In this document: in pieces, positions 23,468-32,590 of the stretch
How positions within the stretch are numbered: position 1 is the stretch's first letter
Layout: each line of letters starts with the position of its first letter
Assembly: GCA_012839475.1 (NCBI GenBank)
Contig: DUNG01000020.1
Span: 124,001-188,000 of the forward strand
Length of the DNA: 64,000 nt
DNA from: Petrimonas sp.
GTDB lineage: Bacteria; Bacteroidota; Bacteroidia; Bacteroidales; Dysgonomonadaceae
Direction of reading: 5' to 3'
Notes under the pieces: model-generated
The model's database searches: none
What the model was told of the DNA's origin: nothing
The model's input: only the letters and a program-made list of their open reading frames with translations
Position numbers and translations under genes: made by a program

Positions 23468-25258
23468 ATGAAATTCAACGAGCTATTGAACCGATTTTTC
23501 ATCTGGCGTGCTGCCCACGTCAAAGAGCACCATTTCCTGCTGGTAATCTGCTTCCTGGTGGGCATCCTAACCGCCCTGGCAGCGTTCGCCCTCAAATCGG
23601 CCATCCATTTTTTCCAGGTCTTTCTCACCAACAACTTCAGCCAGGAGACCATGAACTTCTCCTACCTCCTGTTTCCCATCGTGGGCATACTGATCGCTGG
23701 GTTATACGTGCGGTACGTGGTGAAAGATGATATCAGCCACGGCGTTACCAAGATCCTGTATGCCATATCGCAACGAAAGAGCCGGATCAAGCCACACAAC
23801 ACCTACACCTCCCTGATCGCCAGCTCCATCACCATAGGCTTCGGGGGATCGGTCGGTGCCGAGGCCCCGATCGTGCTCACCGGGTCGGCCATCGGATCGA
23901 ACTTGGGCAGTTTCTTCCGGCTGGAGCAACGAAGCCTGATGATTCTGGTGGGGTGCGGTGCAGCCGGTGCCATCGCCGGCATCTTTAAAGCGCCTATCGC
24001 GGGCATCCTCTTCGTGATCGAGGTATTGCTGCTCGACCTCACCATGTCCTCCATACTCCCCCTTCTGGTAACCGCGGTTACCGCCACTACCGTATCTTAC
24101 ATCCTAAATGGGATGGAGGCCATGTTCGCGTTCTCACAAGTAGAACCGTTCACACTCGATCGCATCCCGTTCGTCATCCTATTGGGTATCGTCTGTGGTT
24201 TCCTATCGCTCTACGTGGTTCGATCGATGACCTGGTGCGAAGGCAAGTTCGCTAAACTGCCGCCCTGGAAACGATTCCTTTTGGGAGGCAGCATATTGGG
24301 CGTTCTCATCTTTTTCTTTCCCCCGCTCTATGGGGAGGGCTACAACACCATCAACACCCTATTGGCAGGGGGCGACCTGTTTCAGTCACTAACAAGCGAA
24401 AGTCTTTTCTACAACATCGAAAGCCGCTGGACCATCGTGACATTCCTGGTGTTGGTCATCCTGTTCAAGGTGTTCGCCACCAGCGCCACCAACGGGGGTG
24501 GTGGTACCGGTGGTGTCTTTGCCCCCACCCTCTTCCTGGGGTGCATCGCCGGGTTTGTCTTCTCCTACACCTTGAATCAACTGGGGTACACCACCTACCT
24601 CCCGCAGGAGAATTTCGCCCTGATGGGCATGGCAGGGGTGATGACCGGGGTTATGCATGCCCCGCTCACGGGCACCTTCCTCATCGCTGAACTGACCGGG
24701 GGTTACGACCTCTTCCTGCCCCTGATGATCGTTTCGCTGGTTTCGTACGGCACCATACTGATTTTCGAGAAACACAGCATCTACGCGAAACGACTGGCCA
24801 AACGGGGCGAGCTGATCACCCACCATAAAGATAAGGCGGTCCTCACCTTCCTGAAGATCGAAGACCTACTGGAGAAAGATATACCGACCGTGACACCGGA
24901 GATGACCCTCGGTGAAATGGTAAAGGTAATCTCGACCTCCAGCCGGAACATCTTCCCGGTGGTAAACAAGGAGAACGTGCTGATGGGACTGGTGATGATG
25001 AACGACATACGGAACATCATGTTCCGACCGGAGCTGTACGACAGGTTCACGGTACAGAAATTCATGGTCGGTGCACCAGCACAGATCAATATTAACTCGA
25101 ACATGGAAGAGGTGATGGACACGTTTGAGAACACCAAGGCATGGAACTTGCCGGTAGTAGACAACCAAGGGGTCTACCAAGGAGTCTTGTCGCAGTCCTC
25201 GGTCTTCAACTCCTACCGCGAGGTGCTGGTCGACACCTATTCCGATATTACCGAATAA
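23468..25258 (+). CDS. ClC-family chloride channel/antiporter with CBS domains
   Basis: A 596-residue protein with a ClC membrane domain and two CBS domains at the C-terminus (about 450-590). ClC motifs include GGSVGAEAPIVLTGSAIGS, with the gating Glu in GAEAP, and GGGGTGGVFAPTLFLGC (GxFxP). CBS repeats include IPTVTPEMTLGEMVKVI and INSNMEEVMDTF. It likely exchanges or conducts chloride, with CBS domains sensing adenine nucleotides. It sits in the same rightward run as tsaC and fmt. Confidence 0.92.
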   Translation: MKFNELLNRFFIWRAAHVKEHHFLLVICFLVGILTALAAFALKSAIHFFQVFLTNNFSQETMNFSYLLFPIVGILIAGLYVRYVVKDDISHGVTKILYAISQRKSRIKPHNTYTSLIASSITIGFGGSVGAEAPIVLTGSAIGSNLGSFFRLEQRSLMILVGCGAAGAIAGIFKAPIAGILFVIEVLLLDLTMSSILPLLVTAVTATTVSYILNGMEAMFAFSQVEPFTLDRIPFVILLGIVCGFLSLYVVRSMTWCEGKFAKLPPWKRFLLGGSILGVLIFFFPPLYGEGYNTINTLLAGGDLFQSLTSESLFYNIESRWTIVTFLVLVILFKVFATSATNGGGGTGGVFAPTLFLGCIAGFVFSYTLNQLGYTTYLPQENFALMGMAGVMTGVMHAPLTGTFLIAELTGGYDLFLPLMIVSLVSYGTILIFEKHSIYAKRLAKRGELITHHKDKAVLTFLKIEDLLEKDIPTVTPEMTLGEMVKVISTSSRNIFPVVNKENVLMGLVMMNDIRNIMFRPELYDRFTVQKFMVGAPAQININSNMEEVMDTFENTKAWNLPVVDNQGVYQGVLSQSSVFNSYREVLVDTYSDITE

Positions 25259-25370
25259 AACAGCAGCAGCGATACAACATGCGAAAAATGATGGAGTAAT
25301 ATAGCTGTAACAGGGATTAAAAACATGGGAAGTAAGGGAAAAGAGGAGGGAGAAAAAGAGGAACGGAACA

Positions 25371-26477
25371 ATGACAAAAAAGTGGGAAAAAACAGATAAT
25401 AAAGGGCCACGGATCGTTTTCATGGGAACACCCGAGTTCGCGGTAGAATCATTGAAAGCATTGGTCGGGGGGGGGTACAACGTGGTGGGGGTCATTACCA
25501 CACCCGATAGGCCGGCAGGGAGGGGGTATAAGCTCCAACCCTCGCCTGTGAAACGTTACGCCCTAGAACAGGGGTTACCCCTGTTGCAACCCGAAAAACT
25601 GAGAGACCCGGGGTTCTTAAAGGAGCTAAAGGGATGGAAGGCCGATCTGCAGGTGGTGGTGGCGTTCAGGATGTTGCCGGAGGTGGTGTGGGGAATGCCG
25701 CCAAAAGGCACGTTTAACCTCCACTCATCGCTGCTGCCCCGCTACCGAGGAGCCGCCCCCATCAACTGGGCCATTATCAACGGGGAGTCGGAGACCGGGG
25801 TCACCACCTTTTTCCTCTCCCATGAAATTGACACTGGCCACATCATCTTTCAAGAGAGAACTGCAATAGAGGAGAACGACACCGCGGGTTCACTACACGA
25901 CCGATTGATGACCATTGGGGCGGATCTGGTGCTGAAAACGGTGGATGCGATCGTCCAGGGTACGGCCCCCTCCATCCCACAAAGTGAACTAGTTACAGAC
26001 GAGGCGATGCTTACGCCGGCACCCAAGATATTTACAGAGGATTGCCGCATCGATTGGAACCGAAATGTCCGAGATGTCTACAATCAGATCCGGGGTCTGT
26101 CGCCCTACCCTGCCGCGTGGACCGAACTCTACCCGGGTGGTGATGAAGAGCCGCTTCGGGTGAAAATTTACGCCAGTGAGATCGTTAAAGAGATCAAAAC
26201 AGGAGCCGGGAACATCGAACAGGAAGGTAAAGCCACGGGACGGGAAGTCGAAACTGTGGGGCAAGAAACCAAGTCCGTTGAAAAGGAAAGCAAAACCAAG
26301 GAACAAGAAACCCAAACCGCTGGAACCATCGTGACCGACAACCGCACCTACCTGCACGTGGCCACCCACGATGAGGTCGTTGCCATCACCGACCTTCAGG
26401 TATCGGGTAAGAAGCGGTTACAGGTAGGCGATTTTCTGAACGGGTACAAAATCAAAGGGGAGGCCTACTTTCTATAG
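25371..26477 (+). CDS. fmt: methionyl-tRNA formyltransferase with extra C-terminal insert
   Basis: A 368-residue protein. The N-terminal formyltransferase domain has RIVFMGTPEFAVESL, FNLHSSLLPRYRGAAPINWAI and the active site SHEIDTGHI. The C-terminal OB-like domain has LSPYPAAWTEL and GKKRLQVGDFLNGYK. Between them, residues about 285-320 form a charged Lys/Glu/Thr-rich segment (KEIKTGAGNIEQEGKATG onward) that normal Fmt lacks. It formylates initiator Met-tRNA. The start at 25371 follows GGAACGGAAC. Confidence 0.92.
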   Translation: MTKKWEKTDNKGPRIVFMGTPEFAVESLKALVGGGYNVVGVITTPDRPAGRGYKLQPSPVKRYALEQGLPLLQPEKLRDPGFLKELKGWKADLQVVVAFRMLPEVVWGMPPKGTFNLHSSLLPRYRGAAPINWAIINGESETGVTTFFLSHEIDTGHIIFQERTAIEENDTAGSLHDRLMTIGADLVLKTVDAIVQGTAPSIPQSELVTDEAMLTPAPKIFTEDCRIDWNRNVRDVYNQIRGLSPYPAAWTELYPGGDEEPLRVKIYASEIVKEIKTGAGNIEQEGKATGREVETVGQETKSVEKESKTKEQETQTAGTIVTDNRTYLHVATHDEVVAITDLQVSGKKRLQVGDFLNGYKIKGEAYFL

Positions 26478-26561
26478 GCTCATTCACATGAAAGAACGAC
26501 GCGTCACTACACGCGCAAGACGATCGCGGGCTTGCAAAACCAAGTTGCAACGTGAGGCACG

Positions 26562-28154
26562 TTACCACTTGTAGTTTAGCCCGAAGCTTAACGTCTGGTT
26601 AAATTGCCAATACTTGAATTTTGGATCGATTGGGACACTATCATCGTACCGCACATGTAGGTAAATGGTGGTAGAGAAAGCGTTACTCAACGCCATGTTG
26701 AGGGTGTTCTCGATCTCAGCCACCACCTTATCGTACGGGGTAAAGTAGTTAAGCCTACACCTCCAGGTGATATAGCGTGTAATATCATACGTGAAGTTCG
26801 AGGAGATGGTAGTACCTATATCCAGAAGCGTATTCTCCCCTTCCGGGATACCGTACCGGGTAACGTTTACTGAATCGCTCATGACATAGCGATGGCTGAG
26901 GGATATGGGAGAGATCGCTAAATCCAAGCGGAATCGGCGATGTCTAACCTTTTGCGACCGCTTATCGAGGTTGTATTTCAACCCAACCCCCACGGTGGTA
27001 TATAACGGGGAGAGGAGGGTTGACCTCAACTTATCCGAATTCACGGGATAGCTATTAAACAGCTGTGATTTCGCCTCTACGTTCATCGAGTAGGACCACC
27101 CCTTCAGGAACGCATCCACCCCGAAGTCGCCATAATATCTGATCATGTCGTTCCCAATGCGATAGTGCCTCAATGTATCATCGGGGGCGTTGAACACTTG
27201 AAGGCGCCACTCCAACAGGTTGTTGAACCTGACTTTATTTTTCTTGTAGTTAGCCCTTAACGCGTTATAACTGTTAATATTGAGGTTGTTCGTCCCGCCC
27301 TTGTGCCAATTTTCCGAGAAGTGGTTGTGTGCGAACTGAAACGAGTGCTCGCCCGACGTCACCCAGTACTTCCGATCTATGGTAGCCCCCTCTACGTCCG
27401 GCGTTTCCAGCGAGAAAGATGTTTCGGCTTTCAACAACTCTTTAAACGGGTTGTAGGTCTCCCTCACCATCTCATCCCCGTCCGAGTCCGCGGGTAGTGA
27501 GTCGAAGTTCACCACCGAGTAGCGAATCCGGTCAGGATAGGTTAAGAAATAGTGACGGCGTACCTCACGGGTAAAATCAAGGTGTCCAAGCTCAGGCGCA
27601 AAGGTCTTTTCCATCGGGATCAACAACCCCTTTTCTTGAACCTCTTCCCCGATAGGGTATAACGAGAGATCATGCGGCAGCATCTGCCCAGTAAAGATCA
27701 TCGGGAGGAAGAGGGGACTGTAGAATAGCGTGTCGCGGAACGTAAGGCCTTGCATCGCCTCGGTATCATATGAGTATTGCGGTAACTGCAACGTGCCGTT
27801 CTCCTTTCTCTTGTAGAGTTGATCGAGGGGATTACGGAAAACGAAGAGGGGCAGCAGGGTCGAATCACTGAAAACCAAACTATCTGGCGGGGCGATTAAC
27901 CAACTGGCCGTTTCTCTCACAGGGAGCGTATCGTTCAACACCACGGGGGGATTTGTCTGGATCGGTTGACCAAACTGATTGGTTTGAGAACGGGCTACTT
28001 GCTGCCGAACCCGCTTACCGATATCTGTTATCTCATGAAAAACATCGGTGGTATCCGACACCTTCACTGGACTCGGCATGACGCTCATGGCAACAGCCAC
28101 CGAGGTCAATACCGAAAAGAGAATAGCCATCAAAGAAAGAAATATTCGTTTCAT
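26562..28154 (-). CDS. DUF3078 family outer-membrane-type protein
   Basis: A 530-residue protein with a signal peptide (MKRIFLSLMAILFSVLTSVAVA) and many aromatic, alternating strand patterns consistent with a beta-barrel, ending in SFGLNYKW, a barrel-like C-terminal residue pattern. The DUF3078 pattern includes GGTNNLNINSYNALRANYKK and RKYWVTSGEHSFQFAHNHFSENWHKG. The ATG at 28154 begins the signal peptide; an upstream Met at 28196 has no signal features. Function unknown; probably outer membrane. Confidence 0.8.
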   Translation of the reverse strand: MKRIFLSLMAILFSVLTSVAVAMSVMPSPVKVSDTTDVFHEITDIGKRVRQQVARSQTNQFGQPIQTNPPVVLNDTLPVRETASWLIAPPDSLVFSDSTLLPLFVFRNPLDQLYKRKENGTLQLPQYSYDTEAMQGLTFRDTLFYSPLFLPMIFTGQMLPHDLSLYPIGEEVQEKGLLIPMEKTFAPELGHLDFTREVRRHYFLTYPDRIRYSVVNFDSLPADSDGDEMVRETYNPFKELLKAETSFSLETPDVEGATIDRKYWVTSGEHSFQFAHNHFSENWHKGGTNNLNINSYNALRANYKKNKVRFNNLLEWRLQVFNAPDDTLRHYRIGNDMIRYYGDFGVDAFLKGWSYSMNVEAKSQLFNSYPVNSDKLRSTLLSPLYTTVGVGLKYNLDKRSQKVRHRRFRLDLAISPISLSHRYVMSDSVNVTRYGIPEGENTLLDIGTTISSNFTYDITRYITWRCRLNYFTPYDKVVAEIENTLNMALSNAFSTTIYLHVRYDDSVPIDPKFKYWQFNQTLSFGLNYKW

Positions 28155-28193
28155 ATCGCCCTTAATAAACCGGTTTTTACCCGTTCCGCGATG

Positions 28194-28220
28194 CAAAGAT
28201 ATTAAAAAAAACTATCTTTG
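28194..28220. promoter_or_regulatory. divergent -7 elements between DUF3078 gene and lemA
   Basis: On the leftward strand TATCTTTG (28194-28201) faces the DUF3078 gene. On the rightward strand TATCTTTG (28213-28220) faces lemA. The two match the Bacteroidetes -7 consensus and lie 11 bases apart, so the two promoters are back to back. Confidence 0.6.
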
Positions 28221-28339
28221 TATCGGTTTACTCGTTCTCTTATGTTTGTTTAAGGGTAAACCTTACGATGCGGTGTACCCACAAGGAACCGTACTACAAC
28301 AATAAAATGATATTTAGCAATCATATAACTGAAAAACGT

Positions 28340-28921
28340 ATGAAAAAATTATCCCTTACCTTGCTGATTGTTGCCGGGGCAATGGCACTTTCCAGCTGCC
28401 GGGGCTACAACCGGATGGTCGAAAAACAGGAAGCCGTCACATCTCAGTGGGGCAACGTACAGAACGCGTACCAAAGACGGGCAGACCTGATCCCCAACTT
28501 GGTAAACACCGTGAAGGGCTACGCGGAGCATGAGCAAGAGACCTTCACCCAGGTAACTGAAGCGCGTGCTAAGGCTACACGAATGGTGATAGATCCCGAA
28601 AACCTGACGGAAGAAGCGCTTAAGGAGTACCAGCAAGCGCAGGGCCAGATTAGCCAAGCCCTGGGAAGGTTACTGCTCATCCAGGAAAATTACCCGGAGT
28701 TGAAAGCCAACCAGAACTTTATGGCATTGCAAGACGAGCTGGCCGGGACCGAGAACCGGATATCGGTAGAGCGCAACCGCTTTAACGAGATGGTACGCGA
28801 TTACAACGCCTATATTCGCAAGATTCCCCAGGTAATTTACGCGGGCTGGTTCAAATTTAAGCCCAAGGCCTATTTTGAAGCGGTAGAGGATGCACAAACT
28901 GCACCCGAAGTACAATTCTAG
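28340..28921 (+). CDS. lemA: LemA family protein
   Basis: A 193-residue lipoprotein-like protein (LTLLIVAGAMALSSC) with the LemA family features: GYNRMVEKQEAVTSQWGNVQNAYQRRADLIPNL helical region, helix-rich middle (LLIQENYPELKANQNF, LAGTENRISVERNRFNEMVRDYNAYIR) and a short C-terminal FKPKAYFEA segment. The ATG at 28340 is chosen because it begins the lipoprotein signal; the upstream frame is likely spurious. It is followed by two TPM-domain genes, a common linkage. Confidence 0.9.
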   Translation: MKKLSLTLLIVAGAMALSSCRGYNRMVEKQEAVTSQWGNVQNAYQRRADLIPNLVNTVKGYAEHEQETFTQVTEARAKATRMVIDPENLTEEALKEYQQAQGQISQALGRLLLIQENYPELKANQNFMALQDELAGTENRISVERNRFNEMVRDYNAYIRKIPQVIYAGWFKFKPKAYFEAVEDAQTAPEVQF

Positions 28922-28987
28922 TTCAACCCCCGCGCCTTTCGATGGTTGCCGCCTTCAAACCTGACAGAAGTAATATTTCAAGACAAG

Positions 28988-29413
28988 ATGCTAAAAAAAG
29001 AGGAGCTCAATACCGTTTCTGCCACTATCCGCGGTACGGAAACCTGCACCTCCGGGGAGATCCGGGTATGCGTGGCGCGGCGTTGCCAGGGCGACCCCTT
29101 GGAGGCTGCCTACCAGAAGTTCGTCCAATTAGGGATGGAGGATACCCGGCTACGGAACGGTGTACTTATTTACGTGGCTCCCACCAACCATAAGGCGGCC
29201 ATATACGGGGACCGGGGCGTGGAGGAGTCTCTCGAAAGACCCGGATTTTGGGATGACGTGCTAGAGGAGATGCTTTCCTATTTCAGGGAAGGGCAAATGG
29301 TGGAAGGTATTTGTCATGCCGTCACACAGGTAGGTCAGCTGCTCACCACACGTTACCCGATTGCTGAAAACGACGTAAACGAGTTAAGCGATGAGGTGGT
29401 TATTGACGGGTAG
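28988..29413 (+). CDS. TPM-domain protein (soluble)
   Basis: A 141-residue protein matching the TPM (YgcG/Psb32-like) domain: VSATIRGTETCTSGEIRVCVAR, LRNGVLIYVAPTNHKAAIYGDRGVEESL and a helical C-terminus with YFREGQMVEGICHAV. No signal peptide is visible. It overlaps the next gene by 23 bases and is linked with LemA. The start at 28988 is preferred because the domain begins there. Function is not established. Confidence 0.8.
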   Translation: MLKKEELNTVSATIRGTETCTSGEIRVCVARRCQGDPLEAAYQKFVQLGMEDTRLRNGVLIYVAPTNHKAAIYGDRGVEESLERPGFWDDVLEEMLSYFREGQMVEGICHAVTQVGQLLTTRYPIAENDVNELSDEVVIDG

Positions 29414-30218
29414 ATCCCGTTTACATTGGGTCCTCTTGCTGCTTGCGACCTCAACCCTATTCCCTGGGGTGCTCTGCCAAGAGATACCCGACCCGATCTA
29501 CCCCTACCGGCTGGTAAACGATTTCGCTGATTTATTCTCGCCTGCAGAGCGCCAGGCGTTAGAAAACAAACTATTGGCCTACAACGACTCCACCTCCACC
29601 CAGCTGTACGTGATCACCGTGAGCGATTTGGCGGGACACACCGCTTCTGACTTTGCTTTCCGCCTCGGCGAAAAGTGGCAGATAGGGCAGGCAGGTAAAG
29701 ACAACGGGGCGGTAATCCTTATCAAGCCTAAGGTGGGGAACAGCCGTGGTGAAGCCTTTATCGCTACCGGGTACGGTCTGGAAGCCAAGGTCAATGACGC
29801 TTACGCGGGAAGGATCGTACGGGAGCAGATGATTCCCTACTTCAGGGAAAACGATTACTTTGGGGGAGCCAACGCCGCGGTGGATGCCCTGATAGCCCGC
29901 CTCTCCGGGGAGTACAGTGCGGAGAAAGAAGACGAAGAGGGAGGGATCTCCTGGATTGTAGTCTTGCTCATTTTGGCAGCGATCCTATTTCTTATTTGGG
30001 TATCAAGCAAGGGAGATCAACATATCGACGGCGATGGTCACCATCGAGACCACATGCCTCCATGGCGCTTCCCTCCCTCATCCGGCAAAAGGGGCGGTGG
30101 TTTTACCGGCGGCTTCGGCGGTGGTTTTGGTGGAGGCTTTGGAGGTGGTTTTGGAGGTGGTTTTGGTGGCGGGGGAGGCGGCAGTTTTGGTGGTGGAGGC
30201 GCCGGGGGAAGCTGGTAA
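29391..30218 (+). CDS. TPM-domain membrane protein with Gly-rich tail
   Basis: A 275-residue YgcG-like protein with a signal peptide (about residues 10-29, HWVLLLLATSTLFPGVLC), a TPM domain (YPYRLVNDFADLFSPAERQAL, YVITVSDLAGHTASDFAFRLG, DNGAVILIKPK, IATGYGLEAKVNDAYAGRI), one membrane segment (ISWIVVLLILAAILFLIWV, near 185-203) and a long Gly/Phe-rich tail (repeats of GGGFGGGF). It pairs with LemA, as in many bacteria. Its role in membrane or cell-envelope stress is inferred from family linkage. Confidence 0.88.
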   Translation: MRWLLTGRSRLHWVLLLLATSTLFPGVLCQEIPDPIYPYRLVNDFADLFSPAERQALENKLLAYNDSTSTQLYVITVSDLAGHTASDFAFRLGEKWQIGQAGKDNGAVILIKPKVGNSRGEAFIATGYGLEAKVNDAYAGRIVREQMIPYFRENDYFGGANAAVDALIARLSGEYSAEKEDEEGGISWIVVLLILAAILFLIWVSSKGDQHIDGDGHHRDHMPPWRFPPSSGKRGGGFTGGFGGGFGGGFGGGFGGGFGGGGGGSFGGGGAGGSW

Positions 30219-30289
30219 GATGGTAAAATGATAAAAAAAGACCATAAGGTGCAGAAAGTACCACGAAACTAGGAGGGGAAACTGGTAAC

Positions 30290-31204
30290 ATGAACCAAAA
30301 GAAACCATTGATCACTGTACTGGGCCCCACGGCAAGCGGTAAAACTGCCCTTGCGGTGCAGCTCGCGTACCACTTGGATGGAGAGGTACTTAGCGCCGAC
30401 TCACGGCAGGTATACCGGCGGATGGATATCGGTACCGGCAAAGATTTATCAGAGTACGTGGTAAAAGGTCGCCCAATCCCCTACCACCTGATCGATATCC
30501 GGGAACCGGGGGACAAATACACGCTCTTCGATTACCAGCACGACTTTCACCAGGCCTACGAAGAGATCCTCACACGTGAAAAGCAGCCAATCCTATGCGG
30601 GGGCACGGGACTTTACATCGAGTCGGTACTCAAGGGGTACAATCTGCCTGACGTGCCTCCCAATCCAAAACTGCGGGCTTCGTTAGAAGAGAGATCGCTG
30701 GATGAGTTAAGTGAACTGTTAAGCAGCTACCGGCCGCTTCACAACACCACTGACACGAAAAACAAAAGAAGGGTCATCCGGGCCATTGAGATCGAGGTGT
30801 ACAAATCCCAGCAAAGAGACGTGGACACCTCTTTCCCCGCGATAGAAAACGTTATCGTGGGACTCACGATTGACCGGGAGGTAAGACGTGCCAACATCAC
30901 GGCCCGATTGAAAACCCGATTACAGGAAGGTATGGTTGAGGAGGTAGAGCAGTTACTCGAATCAGGAGTAACACCGAAAGAGCTTATCTATTACGGCCTG
31001 GAGTATAAGTTCGTCACCCAACACGTTATCGGTGAGCTGAGCCGGGAGGAGATGTCCCAAAAACTGGAAATCGCTATTCACCAGTTCGCCAAACGACAAA
31101 TGACCTGGTTCAGGGGAATGGAGCGACGCGGGTTCACCATCCACTGGATCGACGCGTCACTTCCGATGGAACAGAAGGTGGAACAGGCACTTTCATTGGT
31201 ATAG
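30290..31204 (+). CDS. miaA: tRNA dimethylallyltransferase
   Basis: A 304-residue protein with the P-loop ITVLGPTASGKTALAVQLA, DSRQVYRRMDIGTGK, the RVIRAIEIEVYK and RQMTWFRGMERRGFTIHWID regions of MiaA. It adds the isopentenyl group to A37 of UNN-decoding tRNAs. Length agrees with the family. It begins 71 bases after the TPM gene. Confidence 0.95.
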   Translation: MNQKKPLITVLGPTASGKTALAVQLAYHLDGEVLSADSRQVYRRMDIGTGKDLSEYVVKGRPIPYHLIDIREPGDKYTLFDYQHDFHQAYEEILTREKQPILCGGTGLYIESVLKGYNLPDVPPNPKLRASLEERSLDELSELLSSYRPLHNTTDTKNKRRVIRAIEIEVYKSQQRDVDTSFPAIENVIVGLTIDREVRRANITARLKTRLQEGMVEEVEQLLESGVTPKELIYYGLEYKFVTQHVIGELSREEMSQKLEIAIHQFAKRQMTWFRGMERRGFTIHWIDASLPMEQKVEQALSLV

Positions 31205-31293
31205 CGTTCCCTGTTATCGTGGTGCGGGGTCACGATAAAAGGTAAAGCAACACTTTCTTTCGTGGAAAGGTAAGAAAATCGGCGGAAAAATCG

Positions 31294-31301
31294 TACTTTT
31301 G
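31294..31301 (+). promoter_or_regulatory. -7 element before lysA
   Basis: TACTTTTG fits the Bacteroidetes -7 consensus and lies about 110 bases before the lysA ATG at 31415. Its -33 is not clear. It supports starting the gene at 31415 rather than at 31310, because coding sequence from 31310 would begin almost on top of the promoter. Confidence 0.45.
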
Positions 31302-31414
31302 TCGCGTTATTGAAGCACTGCCCTGCACTTTCGTGGGGCAAAGGGATGTTCTCAGAGCTAAGGTGGCGTACAATGCGCTTCACCTTTGCATGTTGTTTTT
31401 ATTCTCACGATCCA

Positions 31415-32572
31415 ATGATTAAAGGCACCTTTCCAGTCGATCGATTTCAAACGCTCGACACCCCGTTTTACTATTACGACATGGAGCTGCTTCGTGCCAC
31501 GCTCGATACGATAAAGAGGGAAACGGAAAACCGGCCGTTTCTCATCCACTACGCCTTGAAGGCGAATGCCAATCCCCACCTACTGAAGCTTATCGCATCA
31601 TACGGGTTTGGCGCCGATTGCGTGAGCGGCAACGAGATACGAACGGCCCTCGCGTGTGGCTTCACACCCGACAAGATACTCTTTGCCGGTGTGGGTAAAA
31701 CCGATAAGGATATCCTCACCGGACTTGAACATGAGATCTCCTGTTTCAACGTGGAGTCGCTCCCCGAGCTGGAGGTGATGAACTGCTTGGCGGGAACAGT
31801 TAACAAGAAGGCACGTGTAGCCCTGCGGGTTAACCCCAACGTGGATGCACGTACCCACCGGTACATCACCACAGGGCTTGATGAGAACAAGTTCGGGATC
31901 AACGAGCAGGATATCCCGGAAGCCTTAAGCATGGTCACTGACTCCCCTTACCTGGAGCTGGTCGGGTTGCACTTTCATATCGGCTCGCAGATTACCGACC
32001 TCTCATCGTTCGAGGACCTCTGCGTGAAAGCACGCGAGTGGCAGAAAAGGCTTCACAAGCAGGGCACCAAGCTACCCGTGATCAACGTGGGAGGTGGATT
32101 GGGCATCAACTACCACCACCCCAACCATTTCCCGATGGCCGATTTCGAGGCCTACTTCCGCCTGTTCGAGCGGCACCTCATACCGTTACCTGGCCAGTCG
32201 CTGTTTTTCGAGCTGGGGCGCTCCATCGTGGCCCCCTCCGGGTCTCTTATCACCCGTGCACTTTATGTTAAGGATGGGATACAGAAGAACTTCCTGATCG
32301 TGGATGCCGGGATGACAGACCTGGTCCGCCCCGCACTCTACGGGGCGTACCACCATATCGAGAACCTGACCTCCAACGATGAGATGGAGCCTTACGACGT
32401 GGTGGGACCCATCTGCGAGTCAAGCGACATGTTTGCCAAGCAACGGTTACTGAACCGTGCCAAACGGGGAGACCTGATCGCTATTCGCTCCGCGGGCGCG
32501 TACGGCGAAACAATGGCCTCCACCTACAATGGACGGGAACTGCCCACCAGCTACTTTTCAGACCAACTGTAA
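31415..32572 (+). CDS. lysA: diaminopimelate decarboxylase (PLP, fold type III)
   Basis: A 385-residue protein with the LysA layout. The PLP lysine is in IHYALKANANP (Lys49). Other motifs: GADCVSGNEIRTAL, LHFHIGSQITDL, INVGGGLGINYH, FELGRSIVAPSG and the C-terminal GPICESSDMFA with active-site Cys. It makes lysine from meso-diaminopimelate. Start at ATG 31415, because the family begins near the TPFYYYDMELL motif; upstream sequence to 31310 is a shadow frame. Confidence 0.93.
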   Translation: MIKGTFPVDRFQTLDTPFYYYDMELLRATLDTIKRETENRPFLIHYALKANANPHLLKLIASYGFGADCVSGNEIRTALACGFTPDKILFAGVGKTDKDILTGLEHEISCFNVESLPELEVMNCLAGTVNKKARVALRVNPNVDARTHRYITTGLDENKFGINEQDIPEALSMVTDSPYLELVGLHFHIGSQITDLSSFEDLCVKAREWQKRLHKQGTKLPVINVGGGLGINYHHPNHFPMADFEAYFRLFERHLIPLPGQSLFFELGRSIVAPSGSLITRALYVKDGIQKNFLIVDAGMTDLVRPALYGAYHHIENLTSNDEMEPYDVVGPICESSDMFAKQRLLNRAKRGDLIAIRSAGAYGETMASTYNGRELPTSYFSDQL

Positions 32573-32590
32573 CCCCACCCATGACACCCT

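Noticed and set aside
29996-30226. rightward and leftward frames in the Gly-rich tail
   Set aside because: Produced by GGCGGT-type repeats in the TPM gene; no independent support.
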